A stretch of DNA of 60,723 nucleotides from Clostridium sp. CCUG 7971 (GTDB lineage Bacteria > Bacillota > Clostridia > Peptostreptococcales > Peptostreptococcaceae). Positions 28,548 to 37,570 of this stretch are shown here, piece after piece. Both the position numbers and the translations under genes were made by a program. The DNA lies in assembly GCF_017590215.1 (NCBI RefSeq), contig NZ_JAFFPK010000044.1:1-60723 (forward strand), in the 5' to 3' direction. The notes beneath the pieces were generated by a model. That model made no database searches. It saw only the letters and a list, made by a program, of their open reading frames with translations, and was not told the origin of the DNA. Positions within the stretch are counted from its first letter, which is position 1. Each line of letters opens with the position of its first letter.

Positions 28548-28816
28548 TTGTTATATTTTATTTAATTCTTTGTAAATTAAATACATCTAACGTACATTTT
28601 TTTAATATTGACAATTATGTAAAAAAATGTTCTATAGATGTTCATTATTATAATTTAAATAGTCTTTGGATCATCAAGTCCCCTCTTACATCAAATGAAA
28701 TTTACGGTGTTCTTAAACCTCTGCTTGATAGTTCTGATTGTTTAATTGTTAGTGAGATAAAAGATAAAATTAATTCTTATTTATTTGAAAATACATTATT
28801 AAATCTGAAAAAATAA
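28548..28816 (+). pseudogene. Small unknown gene with a frameshift near its start
   Basis: A frame of about 85 codons ending at 28816 reads like real protein (LNTSNVHFFNIDNYVKKCSI..LWIIKSPLTSNEIYGVLKPLLDSS..) but contains no ATG, GTG or TTG. A TTG at 28548, five bases after GAAAGGG, would start it if one extra T were present in the T run near 28561. Either the gene has lost a base, the sequence has a homopolymer error, or a frameshift or rare start is used. A promoter-like TATACT box and iterons lie upstream. I do not recognise the family. Confidence 0.5.
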
Positions 28817-28948
28817 ATATAAATTAGTATAAGACATATTTGACTATGCTTTATACTATTTTATATTTCCTGTACATATTCAAACTTACAATAACCATTT
28901 TGTTTCTAACTATAAAATATTATGCGTTTTAAAATTGAATATTTATAT

Positions 28949-29000
28949 AAAAAAGCCTTATATAAATAGAATATATATTCCATTTATATAAGGCTTTTAT
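28949..29000 (-). terminator. Intrinsic terminator of the DUF1450-like gene
   Basis: A hairpin with arms AAAGCCTTATATAAAT and its near complement and flanking A/T runs. It is almost the same sequence as the terminator at 18658-18713. Confidence 0.8.
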
Positions 29001-29011
29001 TTAAGTTAATA

Positions 29012-29209
29012 TTATTTACAAGCTTCTATTAAATCTTTCTCAGTTTGCTTTATTGTAAGCACTCCATTTATTTTACCAACTGCTTCTTTAGAATATGCTC
29101 TACAAGCACCTATGCAACCAGTTGAAACATTATCTTCTCCTAATTTTTCTTTTAATGTATCTACGTCTACATTTGAACAGTATGGACATACTTTTATTGA
29201 ATTAGCCAT
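29012..29209 (-). CDS. Small DUF1450/YuzB-like cysteine protein
   Basis: A 65-residue protein with CPYC near the N-terminus and GCIGAC in the middle, then a short beta segment (INGVLTIKQTEKDLIEAC). The pattern resembles DUF1450/YuzB proteins, thioredoxin-like folds suspected of binding a 2Fe-2S cluster. The match is by eye. GGAGG precedes the ATG. It forms a single-gene unit with its own terminator. Confidence 0.6.
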   Translation of the reverse strand: MANSIKVCPYCSNVDVDTLKEKLGEDNVSTGCIGACRAYSKEAVGKINGVLTIKQTEKDLIEACK

Positions 29210-29325
29210 GATTTTTCCTCCATATTTTCTTATGTTAATTTATTGTATTTAATATATACCCACAACTAATTTGATAAAACATATTTTATATCAAAATATT
29301 TTTATATAGTTATAATTTAAGATAA

Positions 29326-29360
29326 AAAATGGCTACAAGCATATAAGCTTATAGCCATTA
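29326..29360 (-). terminator. Intrinsic terminator of tpx
   Basis: AATGGCTA..AGC and GCTTATAGCCATT form a hairpin followed on the minus strand by TTTTTT, ten bases past the tpx stop. Confidence 0.75.
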
Positions 29361-29369
29361 ATATTTAAT

Positions 29370-29855
29370 TTATTTTAACATACTTAATACTTTGTCATAA
29401 TCTGGTTCGCTAGTCATTTCTTCTAAGTAATCTGCATATATAACATCATTATTTTCATCAACTATAAATACTGCTCTAGCTAAAAGTCCTAACTCTTTTA
29501 CATAAGCTCCATAGTTTTTTCCAAAATCTCTATCCTTATAATCTGATATTGATTGTACATTTTTTATATTTGCACCTGCACACCATCTACTTTGAGCAAA
29601 TGGAAGGTCCATTGATATAGCGTAAACTTTAACTCCGTCTAGCTTAGATGCTTCTTCATTAAATCTTCTTATTTCCATATCACAAACTGGTGTATCTAAT
29701 GATGGAACAGATAAAATAACTATTTTACCTTTTGTATCACTAAATTTAAAATCTTTTAAATCATTATCTACTGCTATAAAATCTGGTGCTTTATCTCCTA
29801 CTTTTACTATATTTCCTTCTAATGTTAGTGGTGCTCCTTGAAATTTAACTTGCAT
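29370..29855 (-). CDS. tpx: Thiol peroxidase (atypical 2-Cys peroxiredoxin)
   Basis: A 161-residue Tpx that reduces hydrogen and alkyl peroxides with thioredoxin. The peroxidatic cysteine is in PSLDTPVCDMEIRRF and the resolving cysteine in SRWCAGANI, the usual Tpx pair. The start is placed at 29855, where AGGAGG precedes the ATG; the longer frame adds a basic stretch not found in the family. It is transcribed away from the DUF2975 gene; the long inverted repeat between them may be regulatory. Confidence 0.94.
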   Translation of the reverse strand: MQVKFQGAPLTLEGNIVKVGDKAPDFIAVDNDLKDFKFSDTKGKIVILSVPSLDTPVCDMEIRRFNEEASKLDGVKVYAISMDLPFAQSRWCAGANIKNVQSISDYKDRDFGKNYGAYVKELGLLARAVFIVDENNDVIYADYLEEMTSEPDYDKVLSMLK

Positions 29856-29969
29856 TAATATGTACCTCCTAATATTTTTATTTAAATTTATCTTTTCACT
29901 TCTAAAATTTTTTATTCTGTTAAATATATAAATACCCATAATTTATAATTTAAACATTTTTAAATTTAC

Positions 29970-30034
29970 ACTTGTAAAACAATAAATAATTCTAAAATAT
30001 AGTATATTTTTAAATTATTTATTGTTTTGCAAGT
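29970..30034. repeat. 22-base inverted repeat between tpx and the DUF2975 gene
   Basis: ACTTGTAAAACAATAAATAATT pairs with the arm at 30013-30034 (one mismatch) across a 21-base loop. It sits in a divergent intergenic region, where a terminator is not expected. Possible roles are an operator pair, a small RNA or a relic of a small mobile element. Confidence 0.55.
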
Positions 30035-30128
30035 CTTATATGTTTTTTTATAATAATTTTTTATTGACATTCAATAAAATTAATTCTAAAATAAATCATA
30101 TAATAATAGAAAGTTGAGGTAAATTAAA

Positions 30129-30617
30129 ATGAAAAAAAATGCTAGTTCTAAAGTATTAAATATAATTGTAACAATAGGAATTATTCTTACTTTATTAGTA
30201 CTTTTGGCTACACCATTAGCAATGACCGCATACTTTAAAAGTGCCTTTTCAATGCTAAATCAAAATTTAGTAAGGGCTATAACCATTTGTATATACATAT
30301 GTGCACTACCTTATATGATAGCCTTATTTAATCTAAAGAAGCTTTGTAAACTTATTGTTAATAATAACCCTTTTTCTATAGATGCTCCTAAGTCATTAAG
30401 AACTATTTCTATATGTGCTTTTAGTGAAGTATTATTATTTAACGGATGCGTGATATTTATTACATATTATTATGATATGTATTTGTATATATTAACAATT
30501 GCTCCAATGATTATAGTTACTTTTATATCAATAGCTATAGGTCTTTTAAGTTTTGTATTATCAAAATTATTTGAAATAGCTATAAAAATTAAAGATGAGA
30601 ATGATAAAACAATTTAA
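30129..30617 (+). CDS. DUF2975-type membrane protein
   Basis: A 162-residue protein with four membrane helices (about residues 10-35, 50-72, 92-112, 122-150) and the general pattern of the DUF2975 family. In other Firmicutes such genes are usually followed by a small Xre-type repressor gene; none follows here, since a terminator comes directly after. TTGAGGT precedes the ATG. Function unknown. Confidence 0.65.
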   Translation: MKKNASSKVLNIIVTIGIILTLLVLLATPLAMTAYFKSAFSMLNQNLVRAITICIYICALPYMIALFNLKKLCKLIVNNNPFSIDAPKSLRTISICAFSEVLLFNGCVIFITYYYDMYLYILTIAPMIIVTFISIAIGLLSFVLSKLFEIAIKIKDENDKTI

Positions 30618-30625
30618 ATAAAATT

Positions 30626-30657
30626 AAAAACACCTTGATAAAGTTCAAGGTATTTTT
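30626..30657 (+). terminator. Intrinsic terminator after the DUF2975 gene
   Basis: ACCTTGA and TCAAGGT around a 6-base loop, with TATTTTT after. It also touches the stop codon of the convergent proX gene. Confidence 0.7.
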
Positions 30658-31150
30658 AAATGTTTACATAGTATAATTTATTTCCCATAGATTTAATAAA
30701 TTTATTAAACCCATCATATGAAATACTTATTGTAGCTGTGTTTACATTTGGATGAAAATTAATTACTGACTTACCTACGATATCATTATCTACAAGTACT
30801 ATTACTTCTTTATTAATATCATTTATCAATCCAAATGGTGTTACAGCCCCAGGGGTAAGACTTAAATATTTATAAAGTCTTTCTTCTGATGCAAATGATA
30901 ATGAATCAATTTCTATTTGTTTTGATAAATATTTTAAATCAGCTTTTTTATTTTCATCTGAAATTACTAGATAGTGCTTATTTCCCTTTTTATTTCTTAA
31001 AAAAAGATTTTTACATTGTTGACCTGGTATTTTTATATCTAATGCTTGTGCTTCTCCAACAGTATATACTGGAATATGTTCATGTCTAGTGTATTTTATT
31101 TTAAGTGATTCCAATAAATTATATACTTGTTGTTCTTTTGTACCAATCAT
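30656..31150 (-). CDS. proX: Prolyl-tRNA editing protein ProX (YbaK family)
   Basis: A 164-residue YbaK/ProX-type deacylase that clears mischarged aminoacyl-tRNA(Pro). It has KNLFLRNKKGNKHYLVIS, the lysine-containing active-site strand, and LTPGAVTPFGLIND, the conserved GxxxPFGL loop. The ATG at 31150 follows AAGGAGG, whereas the longer frame does not have a ribosome site. It stands alone between terminators. Confidence 0.9.
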   Translation of the reverse strand: MIGTKEQQVYNLLESLKIKYTRHEHIPVYTVGEAQALDIKIPGQQCKNLFLRNKKGNKHYLVISDENKKADLKYLSKQIEIDSLSFASEERLYKYLSLTPGAVTPFGLINDINKEVIVLVDNDIVGKSVINFHPNVNTATISISYDGFNKFIKSMGNKLYYVNI

Positions 31151-31225
31151 TTCATCCCTCCTTAAATTAAGCATACATGTATTCAATTTAGTAGTATAAA
31201 TTTTATCTATTTTAAATCAATAAAA

Positions 31226-31258
31226 TAAAAAAGTAGAGTCAAATTTAACCCTACTCTT
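31226..31258 (-). terminator. Intrinsic terminator of the 56-residue membrane protein gene
   Basis: On the minus strand GTAGGGT and ACTCTAC pair (one G-U) around an 8-base loop and are followed by TTTTTT. The hairpin overlaps the end of the small gene. Confidence 0.65.
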
Positions 31259-31421
31259 TTATTTCTTTTTCTTTAGTTCCTAAAATACAAGCTAATGATA
31301 TTGCAATTGGAATTACTATGTTTATACCAATATTAAGTTTAAAAATAAAGCTTACAATTTCTTTTATTATAAAAATAATAACTGTCAAAATAACAACATT
31401 AAAAATAAAATCTTTAACCAT
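31251..31421 (-). CDS. Small hydrophobic membrane protein, 56 residues
   Basis: A short frame beginning MVKDFIFNVVILTVIIFIIK and ending in a charged tail (GTKEKEIKE). Two hydrophobic segments suggest two membrane helices. AGAGGAAG precedes the ATG and a terminator overlaps the stop. No family recognised. The bases from 31422 to 31759 hold no gene I can support. Confidence 0.6.
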   Translation of the reverse strand: MVKDFIFNVVILTVIIFIIKEIVSFIFKLNIGINIVIPIAISLACILGTKEKEIKE

Positions 31422-31759
31422 AAAATTCTTCCTCTTTCTTTAGAACTTTAATTATATATTTATATATTCTATTGATAGTTGAATTTACCTTTAAAAACTA
31501 ATTTATAATATAAATTTATACTATATTTTTTAATATCATATGTAATATTTATCAAATTTTAAAAAAATTTAAAATTATTTAACATAAATTACTTATTTTA
31601 TAATCTCTAATATATTCTATTGATTTTATTTTAAAATCCAAATAAAGCCCTTATATAAAACATTTTCCTGATTGTCTTTTACTATCTATAATATTTTATT
31701 TCTATAGATAAAAATAAATACTATTTTATTTTATTAAAATTCAACTATACATTAGTATC

Positions 31760-31788
31760 TTGTATACAGTTATAGACTATGATATACT
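31760..31788 (+). promoter_or_regulatory. Sigma-A-type promoter of bipA
   Basis: TTGTAT and TATACT with a 17-base spacer, 35 bases before the bipA ATG. GAAAGGAGAC provides the ribosome site. Confidence 0.65.
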
Positions 31789-31822
31789 TATAAAGTTATT
31801 TTAACCGAAAGGAGACATAAAG

Positions 31823-33646
31823 ATGTCATCAAAACATAAAATTGTAAATATAGCTGTTATAGCCCATGTTGATGCTGGTAAATCAACTTTAGTTGATGCT
31901 TTCTTACATCAATCTGGAACATTTAGAGATAATGAAGTAGTAAAAGACTGTGTAATGGATAGTAACGACCTTGAAGCAGAAAGAGGTATAACAATATATT
32001 CTAAAAACTGTTCAATAAACTACAAGGATTACAAAATAAATATAGTAGATACACCAGGACATAGTGACTTCTCATCTGAAGTTGAACGTGTTATAAAAAC
32101 TGTTGATACAGTTATATTATTAGTAGATGCTAGTGAAGGTCCAATGCCTCAAACTAGATTCGTTTTACAAAAATCATTAGAAGCAGGTTTAAGACCAATA
32201 CTATTTATAAACAAAATAGATAAGCAAGATCAAAGAGCTGAAGAAGTTGTTGATGAAGTATTTGACTTATTCGTTGACTTAAATGCAAATGATGAACAAT
32301 GTGAGTTCCCAATAATATACGGTATCGCTAAGCAAGGTATAGCTAAATTAGAAATGGATGATGAAAGTACTGATCTTTCTCCATTATTCGAAACAGTTAT
32401 AAACCATGTTGAAGCTTATCCAAATTATGATGATGAGCCTTTACAACTTCAAGTATCTGCTCTTGCATATGATGATTATGTAGGTAGATTAGGTATAGGT
32501 AGAGTTTACAAAGGAACTGTAAAATCAGGTGAAACTGTTTCTATATGTAAAGAAGATGGTTCTGTAGCAAGAGGAAGAATATCTAAGCTTACAGCTTACG
32601 AAGGATTAAACCAAGTTGAAAAATCAGAAGCCTATTCTGGTGATATAGTTGTTATAGCTGGTATAACTGATATATCTATCGGTGAAACTATATGTAACAC
32701 AGATAATCCATTACCAATGGAAATGATACACATAGAAGAGCCTACTCTATCTATGAACTTCTTAGTTAATGATTCTCCATTCTGTGGTAAGAGTGGTAAA
32801 TTTGTAACTACTAGACATATAAAAGATAGATTAGATAAAGAATTAGAAGTTAACGTTGGTCTTAAAGTTGAGCCAATGGATACTACTGACGGATACAGAG
32901 TATCTGGACGTGGAGAGCTTCACTTATCTATACTTCTTGAAAACATGAGACGTGAAGGATACGAAATAGGAGTATCTAAGCCTCAAGTTTTACTTCATAA
33001 AGAAGAAGGAAAATTAATGGAACCTATGGAAAGAGTTATAGTTAACTGTCCAGAAGTATATTCAGGAACTGTTATAAATAAATTAAACTTAAGAAAAGCA
33101 ATGATGGAAGCAATGGAAATCGAAGGAGATTATGTTAAAATAACATTTATCGCTCCTACAAGAGGACTACTTGGATACAGAAGTGAATTCATAAATGATA
33201 CTCGTGGAGAAGGTACTTTAGTTAGATCATTCGAAAGATATGAAGAGCATAAAGGTGAAATACCAGGAAGAACTAACGGAGTTTTAATATCTCAAGGACC
33301 AGGAACAACTATGGCTTACGCACTTAATGCATTAAGTGATAGAGCTCAAATGTTCGTTGATCCAGGTGTTGAAGTTTACGAAGGTATGATAATCGGTATG
33401 AACTCTAGAAAAGATGATATGGTAGTTAACCCTTGTAAAAACAAGAAATTAACTAACGTTCGTGCTTCTGGTACAGATGATGCTGTTAAATTACAAGCTG
33501 CTAGAACATTCACTCTAGAAGAAGCTTTAGAATTTATAGATGATGATGAATTAGTTGAAATAACTCCAGACTCTATAAGACTTAGAAAGAAATTCTTAAA
33601 CGAAAACGAAAGATTAAGATACAATAAGTCAAGACAAGGAAAATAA
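31823..33646 (+). CDS. bipA: Ribosome-associated GTPase BipA/TypA
   Basis: A 607-residue translational GTPase of the TypA/BipA family that aids ribosome assembly and stress adaptation. G1 is [10 protein letters not shown]2 lies in [10 protein letters not shown]3 is DTPGH, G4 is NKID. The C-terminal BipA region has [20 protein letters not shown] and [17 protein letters not shown]. Codon use is richer in preferred codons (for example AAC, TAC) than in neighbouring genes, as expected for a highly expressed gene. Single gene with own promoter and terminator. Confidence 0.97.
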   Translation: MSSKHKIVNIAVIAHVDAGKSTLVDAFLHQSGTFRDNEVVKDCVMDSNDLEAERGITIYSKNCSINYKDYKINIVDTPGHSDFSSEVERVIKTVDTVILLVDASEGPMPQTRFVLQKSLEAGLRPILFINKIDKQDQRAEEVVDEVFDLFVDLNANDEQCEFPIIYGIAKQGIAKLEMDDESTDLSPLFETVINHVEAYPNYDDEPLQLQVSALAYDDYVGRLGIGRVYKGTVKSGETVSICKEDGSVARGRISKLTAYEGLNQVEKSEAYSGDIVVIAGITDISIGETICNTDNPLPMEMIHIEEPTLSMNFLVNDSPFCGKSGKFVTTRHIKDRLDKELEVNVGLKVEPMDTTDGYRVSGRGELHLSILLENMRREGYEIGVSKPQVLLHKEEGKLMEPMERVIVNCPEVYSGTVINKLNLRKAMMEAMEIEGDYVKITFIAPTRGLLGYRSEFINDTRGEGTLVRSFERYEEHKGEIPGRTNGVLISQGPGTTMAYALNALSDRAQMFVDPGVEVYEGMIIGMNSRKDDMVVNPCKNKKLTNVRASGTDDAVKLQAARTFTLEEALEFIDDDELVEITPDSIRLRKKFLNENERLRYNKSRQGK

Positions 33647-33675
33647 TCATTTATATAAAAATCATTTATATAAAA
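33646..33675 (+). repeat. Tandem 15-base direct repeat after bipA
   Basis: ATCATTTATATAAAA occurs twice without a gap between the bipA stop codon and its terminator. It looks like a local duplication with no evident function. Confidence 0.7.
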
Positions 33676-33705
33676 AGTGTGTAGTAAATACTACACACTT
33701 TTTTA
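33673..33705. terminator. Bidirectional terminator between bipA and the lyase gene
   Basis: AAAAGTGTGTAGTA and its complement form a strong stem with A/T runs on both sides, between convergent genes. Confidence 0.85.
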
Positions 33706-33727
33706 ATTATGTCTAATTTATAAACCT

Positions 33728-36700
33728 TTATAATAAATCAAATTTAGATTCAACTGTGGATCCATTTAAGTTCTTTACATTTATTTCTAAGATTAATTTA
33801 TCTGAAGAATCTATTATCTTAACTCTTTCATCTTTTGATATTAGATTTTTTACTTTTTTATTTATTTCTACTATTATTGTATCTTTATTCTTCATAGTAG
33901 GATCTGATACTACAACTGTCAATTCTCCATTATTTTCTCTTACCATAATAGAAGCTTTCTTATTTGAATGTATAAAATCTATACCTTGATTATCTTCCCA
34001 TAGATTTACTGCTGTAATATTTAATTTCTTTTCTTTTACTGCATGAACTACTTCACTATTTTCTAATACTTCAATATCTGGATTTTCATTATATTTTTTA
34101 ACTTCATCTTTAGATTTATTTGGTAACAATACGTATGAATAGTCTTTATTTTGTGGATTTATTCCATGATCAATCCACATAGTTAAGAAATTATTCTCTT
34201 CTACTTTATCTGTTTCTAATCCATTTATATCATTCCAATTTCCAGTTCTATGCTCTCTTAGTATGTTTATATTTGCTTTATTAGGGAAATAGTATCCAAT
34301 ATCTGTATTTTCTTTATTCCCTTTTATATGAGCCCATCTAGCATCTTCCTTTAGTTTTGAATTACCAATATTATTTACTGAAGTTTCTCCATCTACTGTA
34401 AAAACTTCATCTCCTTTTTCTGATAATCTCCTATTTTCTATAATAGTTTCAATATTTCTATTTTTACTGCTTGTTATACTCGAACCTAGAGCAACTATTT
34501 CATCATCAAACATAAACCAAGATTTTTTAGCTTTTAAATCCATTTTATAATTTTCATCTTTTTCTTTTGGATTAACTTTATCTAGATACATTCCTGAAGC
34601 ACCATATTTACCATCAATTACACTACCACCTACCCAATCTTTCTCACTAACTACTTTTGATCCACTAGCTTCATTATATAATGATACTGTATCTACAGTA
34701 GTTCCTGGTAATCTTTTGGGGTTTACAGTAGGCCAAAATCCTTTTGAAAATTGCTCTACATCGCCATTGTACAGATATGTCATTCCATCTGCAGTATGAT
34801 ATCCTTTTAAATTTTCTTTATTCATAGCTTCATACATATATGTTCTATCTGAGTATTTACTTATACCATATACAAAACCAGAACTTCTATGAACTACTCT
34901 ATCCATATTGGCATAATTGTAATGACCTATTAACTCTCCTCTTGGTTTTATTATATTATCATTTAATATTTCTTTAATCATAGCTCTAAATTCTAAGTCA
35001 TTTGTAGTTTCAGCCATATTTTTAGAGTCATTTGACTCAATCCAATATTTTATAGACCCTTTAAGTCTATTACTTTCTTCATTAGTCGCTGCTGGAATAA
35101 AATATTTTACTATACTTTTCATGACTGACTCACCATTATTAACATCTTGCCATTTAGATCTTGATATAGATCTTCCATTAACCATATCCATAATTAAACC
35201 TTTATACATTAAAGGTTCAAAAGATTTTTCTATTACATCATATACCATATTTACTTTATCGTTTGGTATTGCCCACTGTGTTCCTTCTAATATATAGTTT
35301 AATCTACCTATCCCAGATAACAATACTGATCCATAGGTTCCTGTATATGGTATGGCTGTATGTTGTATTATTGATCCATCTTCATAAAAACCATCTCCAT
35401 TAGTTACATATTTAAGTTCCGGTAATAAATCATTACTTGCTTCTTGAATTTTATCTCCATCTTTTATAAGTAAGCTTTTATATATTACAACTTGACACAT
35501 ATCTAATCTATTCGCGCCTACACTTTGTGTATGCGTTTCAGGCTTAAGACTCCATTGATCTCTTGCATTTGCAACATAATAAGATATTATATTTGTATAT
35601 TTTTCAATAGTTTCCGTTGGTAGATAATCTCTTATTAGTACTAACGTGTCTGTTAATCTTTGAGGTATACCTATTTGCCAATCCCACCAGTTATTGTAAT
35701 ATCCTTTATTATATCTATTTTCCATTAACCATTCTAAACCATATTCAATGTCTTTTATTAATTGAGGATTATCTTTTAAGCTAGACCCCTCTAACAAGTA
35801 TGCCTTTGCCATTTCTCTTAATCTTTCAAAACTTTTGGTTATATGATTAGAGTTTGTTGTACTATCTAAATCATTCCAAAGATAATCTTTACCTTTATCT
35901 TTATTCATATTCTTCCAATAGTTTTCACCAACATCTACTATCTTTTTAACAGCTAACATATCTTCCTTATCATCTACGGATAGTCGGTTATTTGGAACTA
36001 AAGATTTGTATATTTTAGATAATAACTCATCATATTTATCATTTTTATAATCCTTTATATTTAATTCAAATCTACCAATTTCTTCTCCTTTTATATTTTT
36101 AGCTATAATATTTGTTATTCCAGGTTTTATAGCACTAACTATTCCATCTTTTATTTTAGCTATATCTGTATTTTTTGACTCTAAAAAATATTCTTCAGTT
36201 GTATACTCTGGATATGTTTTAGCTTTTACTATATAATTTTTCCCTTCATATAGATCTATTTTTTGCTTTTCAAATTCTACTTTTTCTATTCCTACAGAAT
36301 CACTCACTTTGACACTACACTGTGATTTTATATCTTCATAGTTATTAAGTTTAGCTGTAATAACTGCAGTTCCAGGTTTTATACCTTTGAATATTCCATC
36401 TTTTATCTCTACAACACTTGTATCACTACTTTCCCATATAATAGGTTCTTTATTAGCTTCTATTGGATCTATATTATAATTTAGTCTTCCTGTATGTCCC
36501 GTCGCAATTTTTAACTTATCCCTATCTAAATTTATACTATTTGGTTTAGGTGTAATCTCTTTAAGTTTAAAATCATCTATTACTATGTTTCCAGAAGTTC
36601 CTCCATGTAACCCTGAATCAAATACTACAACTAGCCTTAATCTTTGAGCTTCTGACTTAGCTTCTATAGTAGTACTATAATTAGTCCAATCATTTGTTCC

Positions 36701-37255
36701 AGATATATTAGCTAAGTTTGTAGTTTCAATAGTTTTATTGGATATATCTAATTGTTCTGCTTTAATTAATATAGGACTATGATTTCCGTGATTACAGTTA
36801 TCTTTAACTAAATTTTCACTTTTCGACCAAAGACTTATTTCATATTTTTTACCAGCTTCTATTTTAGGAGATGTTGATGTTACTGTCTTAAAAAATCCAA
36901 TTGATTTATTTAAATTTATTTTAACTGCATTTTTACCATTTTTAGAGTCATTCGTTATTTCCCCCATCATTGTAGCCGGAAATGAGCTGTATGATGATAT
37001 CTCCCAATTTCTAGGTTTTACATTATTTCTCCATAAATCTTTATCTAAACTAGTAGACTTAAATACATCTTCAAAGTCTCCATTCATATCTATATAGCTA
37101 TCTCTAGATATATTCATATTATTAATCAAGCTTTTATTTTTCTGAAAATTTCCTTCTGCGTTAATCTTTATTGGTACTAATGTTACAAAGTTATTTGCTA
37201 TTAATATTGCTGCTACACTTTTGTATATGCCTCTTTCTACTCTACTTTTATTCAT
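33728..37255 (-). CDS. Secreted polysaccharide lyase family 8 (hyaluronate lyase type)
   Basis: A 1175-residue exported enzyme. Residues 1-33 look like a signal peptide. Residues 50-235 form a beta-sandwich resembling a carbohydrate-binding module, then two bacterial Ig-like (Big_2) domains (about 240-320 and 325-400). A PL8 alpha/alpha catalytic barrel follows (about 405-745), with HTQSVGANRLD (near 580) and IQHTAIPYTGTYG (near 630) supplying the catalytic Asn, His and Tyr; then the C-terminal beta supersandwich. Such enzymes split hyaluronan or chondroitin. No LPXTG anchor, so it is probably released. GGGAGG precedes the ATG. The substrate (hyaluronan, chondroitin or xanthan) is not decided by sequence. 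Confidence 0.92.
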   Translation of the reverse strand: MNKSRVERGIYKSVAAILIANNFVTLVPIKINAEGNFQKNKSLINNMNISRDSYIDMNGDFEDVFKSTSLDKDLWRNNVKPRNWEISSYSSFPATMMGEITNDSKNGKNAVKINLNKSIGFFKTVTSTSPKIEAGKKYEISLWSKSENLVKDNCNHGNHSPILIKAEQLDISNKTIETTNLANISGTNDWTNYSTTIEAKSEAQRLRLVVVFDSGLHGGTSGNIVIDDFKLKEITPKPNSINLDRDKLKIATGHTGRLNYNIDPIEANKEPIIWESSDTSVVEIKDGIFKGIKPGTAVITAKLNNYEDIKSQCSVKVSDSVGIEKVEFEKQKIDLYEGKNYIVKAKTYPEYTTEEYFLESKNTDIAKIKDGIVSAIKPGITNIIAKNIKGEEIGRFELNIKDYKNDKYDELLSKIYKSLVPNNRLSVDDKEDMLAVKKIVDVGENYWKNMNKDKGKDYLWNDLDSTTNSNHITKSFERLREMAKAYLLEGSSLKDNPQLIKDIEYGLEWLMENRYNKGYYNNWWDWQIGIPQRLTDTLVLIRDYLPTETIEKYTNIISYYVANARDQWSLKPETHTQSVGANRLDMCQVVIYKSLLIKDGDKIQEASNDLLPELKYVTNGDGFYEDGSIIQHTAIPYTGTYGSVLLSGIGRLNYILEGTQWAIPNDKVNMVYDVIEKSFEPLMYKGLIMDMVNGRSISRSKWQDVNNGESVMKSIVKYFIPAATNEESNRLKGSIKYWIESNDSKNMAETTNDLEFRAMIKEILNDNIIKPRGELIGHYNYANMDRVVHRSSGFVYGISKYSDRTYMYEAMNKENLKGYHTADGMTYLYNGDVEQFSKGFWPTVNPKRLPGTTVDTVSLYNEASGSKVVSEKDWVGGSVIDGKYGASGMYLDKVNPKEKDENYKMDLKAKKSWFMFDDEIVALGSSITSSKNRNIETIIENRRLSEKGDEVFTVDGETSVNNIGNSKLKEDARWAHIKGNKENTDIGYYFPNKANINILREHRTGNWNDINGLETDKVEENNFLTMWIDHGINPQNKDYSYVLLPNKSKDEVKKYNENPDIEVLENSEVVHAVKEKKLNITAVNLWEDNQGIDFIHSNKKASIMVRENNGELTVVVSDPTMKNKDTIIVEINKKVKNLISKDERVKIIDSSDKLILEINVKNLNGSTVESKFDLL

Positions 37256-37349
37256 ATTTCCCTCCCTTTAATAATCCCATTCTCAGCAATCGTTTTCCCA
37301 GCTTGCAAATTATAAAAATAATAATTATATTAATATGTAATCATTTTTT

Positions 37350-37364
37350 TGGAACATTGTTCCA
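37350..37364. promoter_or_regulatory. Palindromic operator candidate upstream of the PL8 lyase
   Basis: TGGAACATTGTTCCA is a 15-base perfect palindrome around its centre, 95 bases before the lyase start. It resembles a LexA site, but the spacer between GAAC and GTTC is three, not four, so a sugar-responsive repressor is equally possible. Confidence 0.45.
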
Positions 37365-37479
37365 TTTTAGGTTTATTTTATTCTATTTATACATTAAAAG
37401 TCAACTAAAATATCTATGTAATCAATCATATTTTATTAGTACATAATCGAAAACATATAGATTGCCAAATTATGATATA

Positions 37480-37534
37480 TAAAAAATAACCTATAAAATA
37501 TACGATTTTTACAGCACTATATTTTATAGGTTAT
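37480..37534 (-). terminator. Terminator of the phosphatase-YibE/F operon
   Basis: ATAACCTATAAAATATA and its perfect 17-base complement around a 15-base loop, followed on the minus strand by TTTTTT. Confidence 0.85.
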
Positions 37535-37570
37535 AGTTTATACTTTTTCTATTTTATAGTTTTTTTAATT

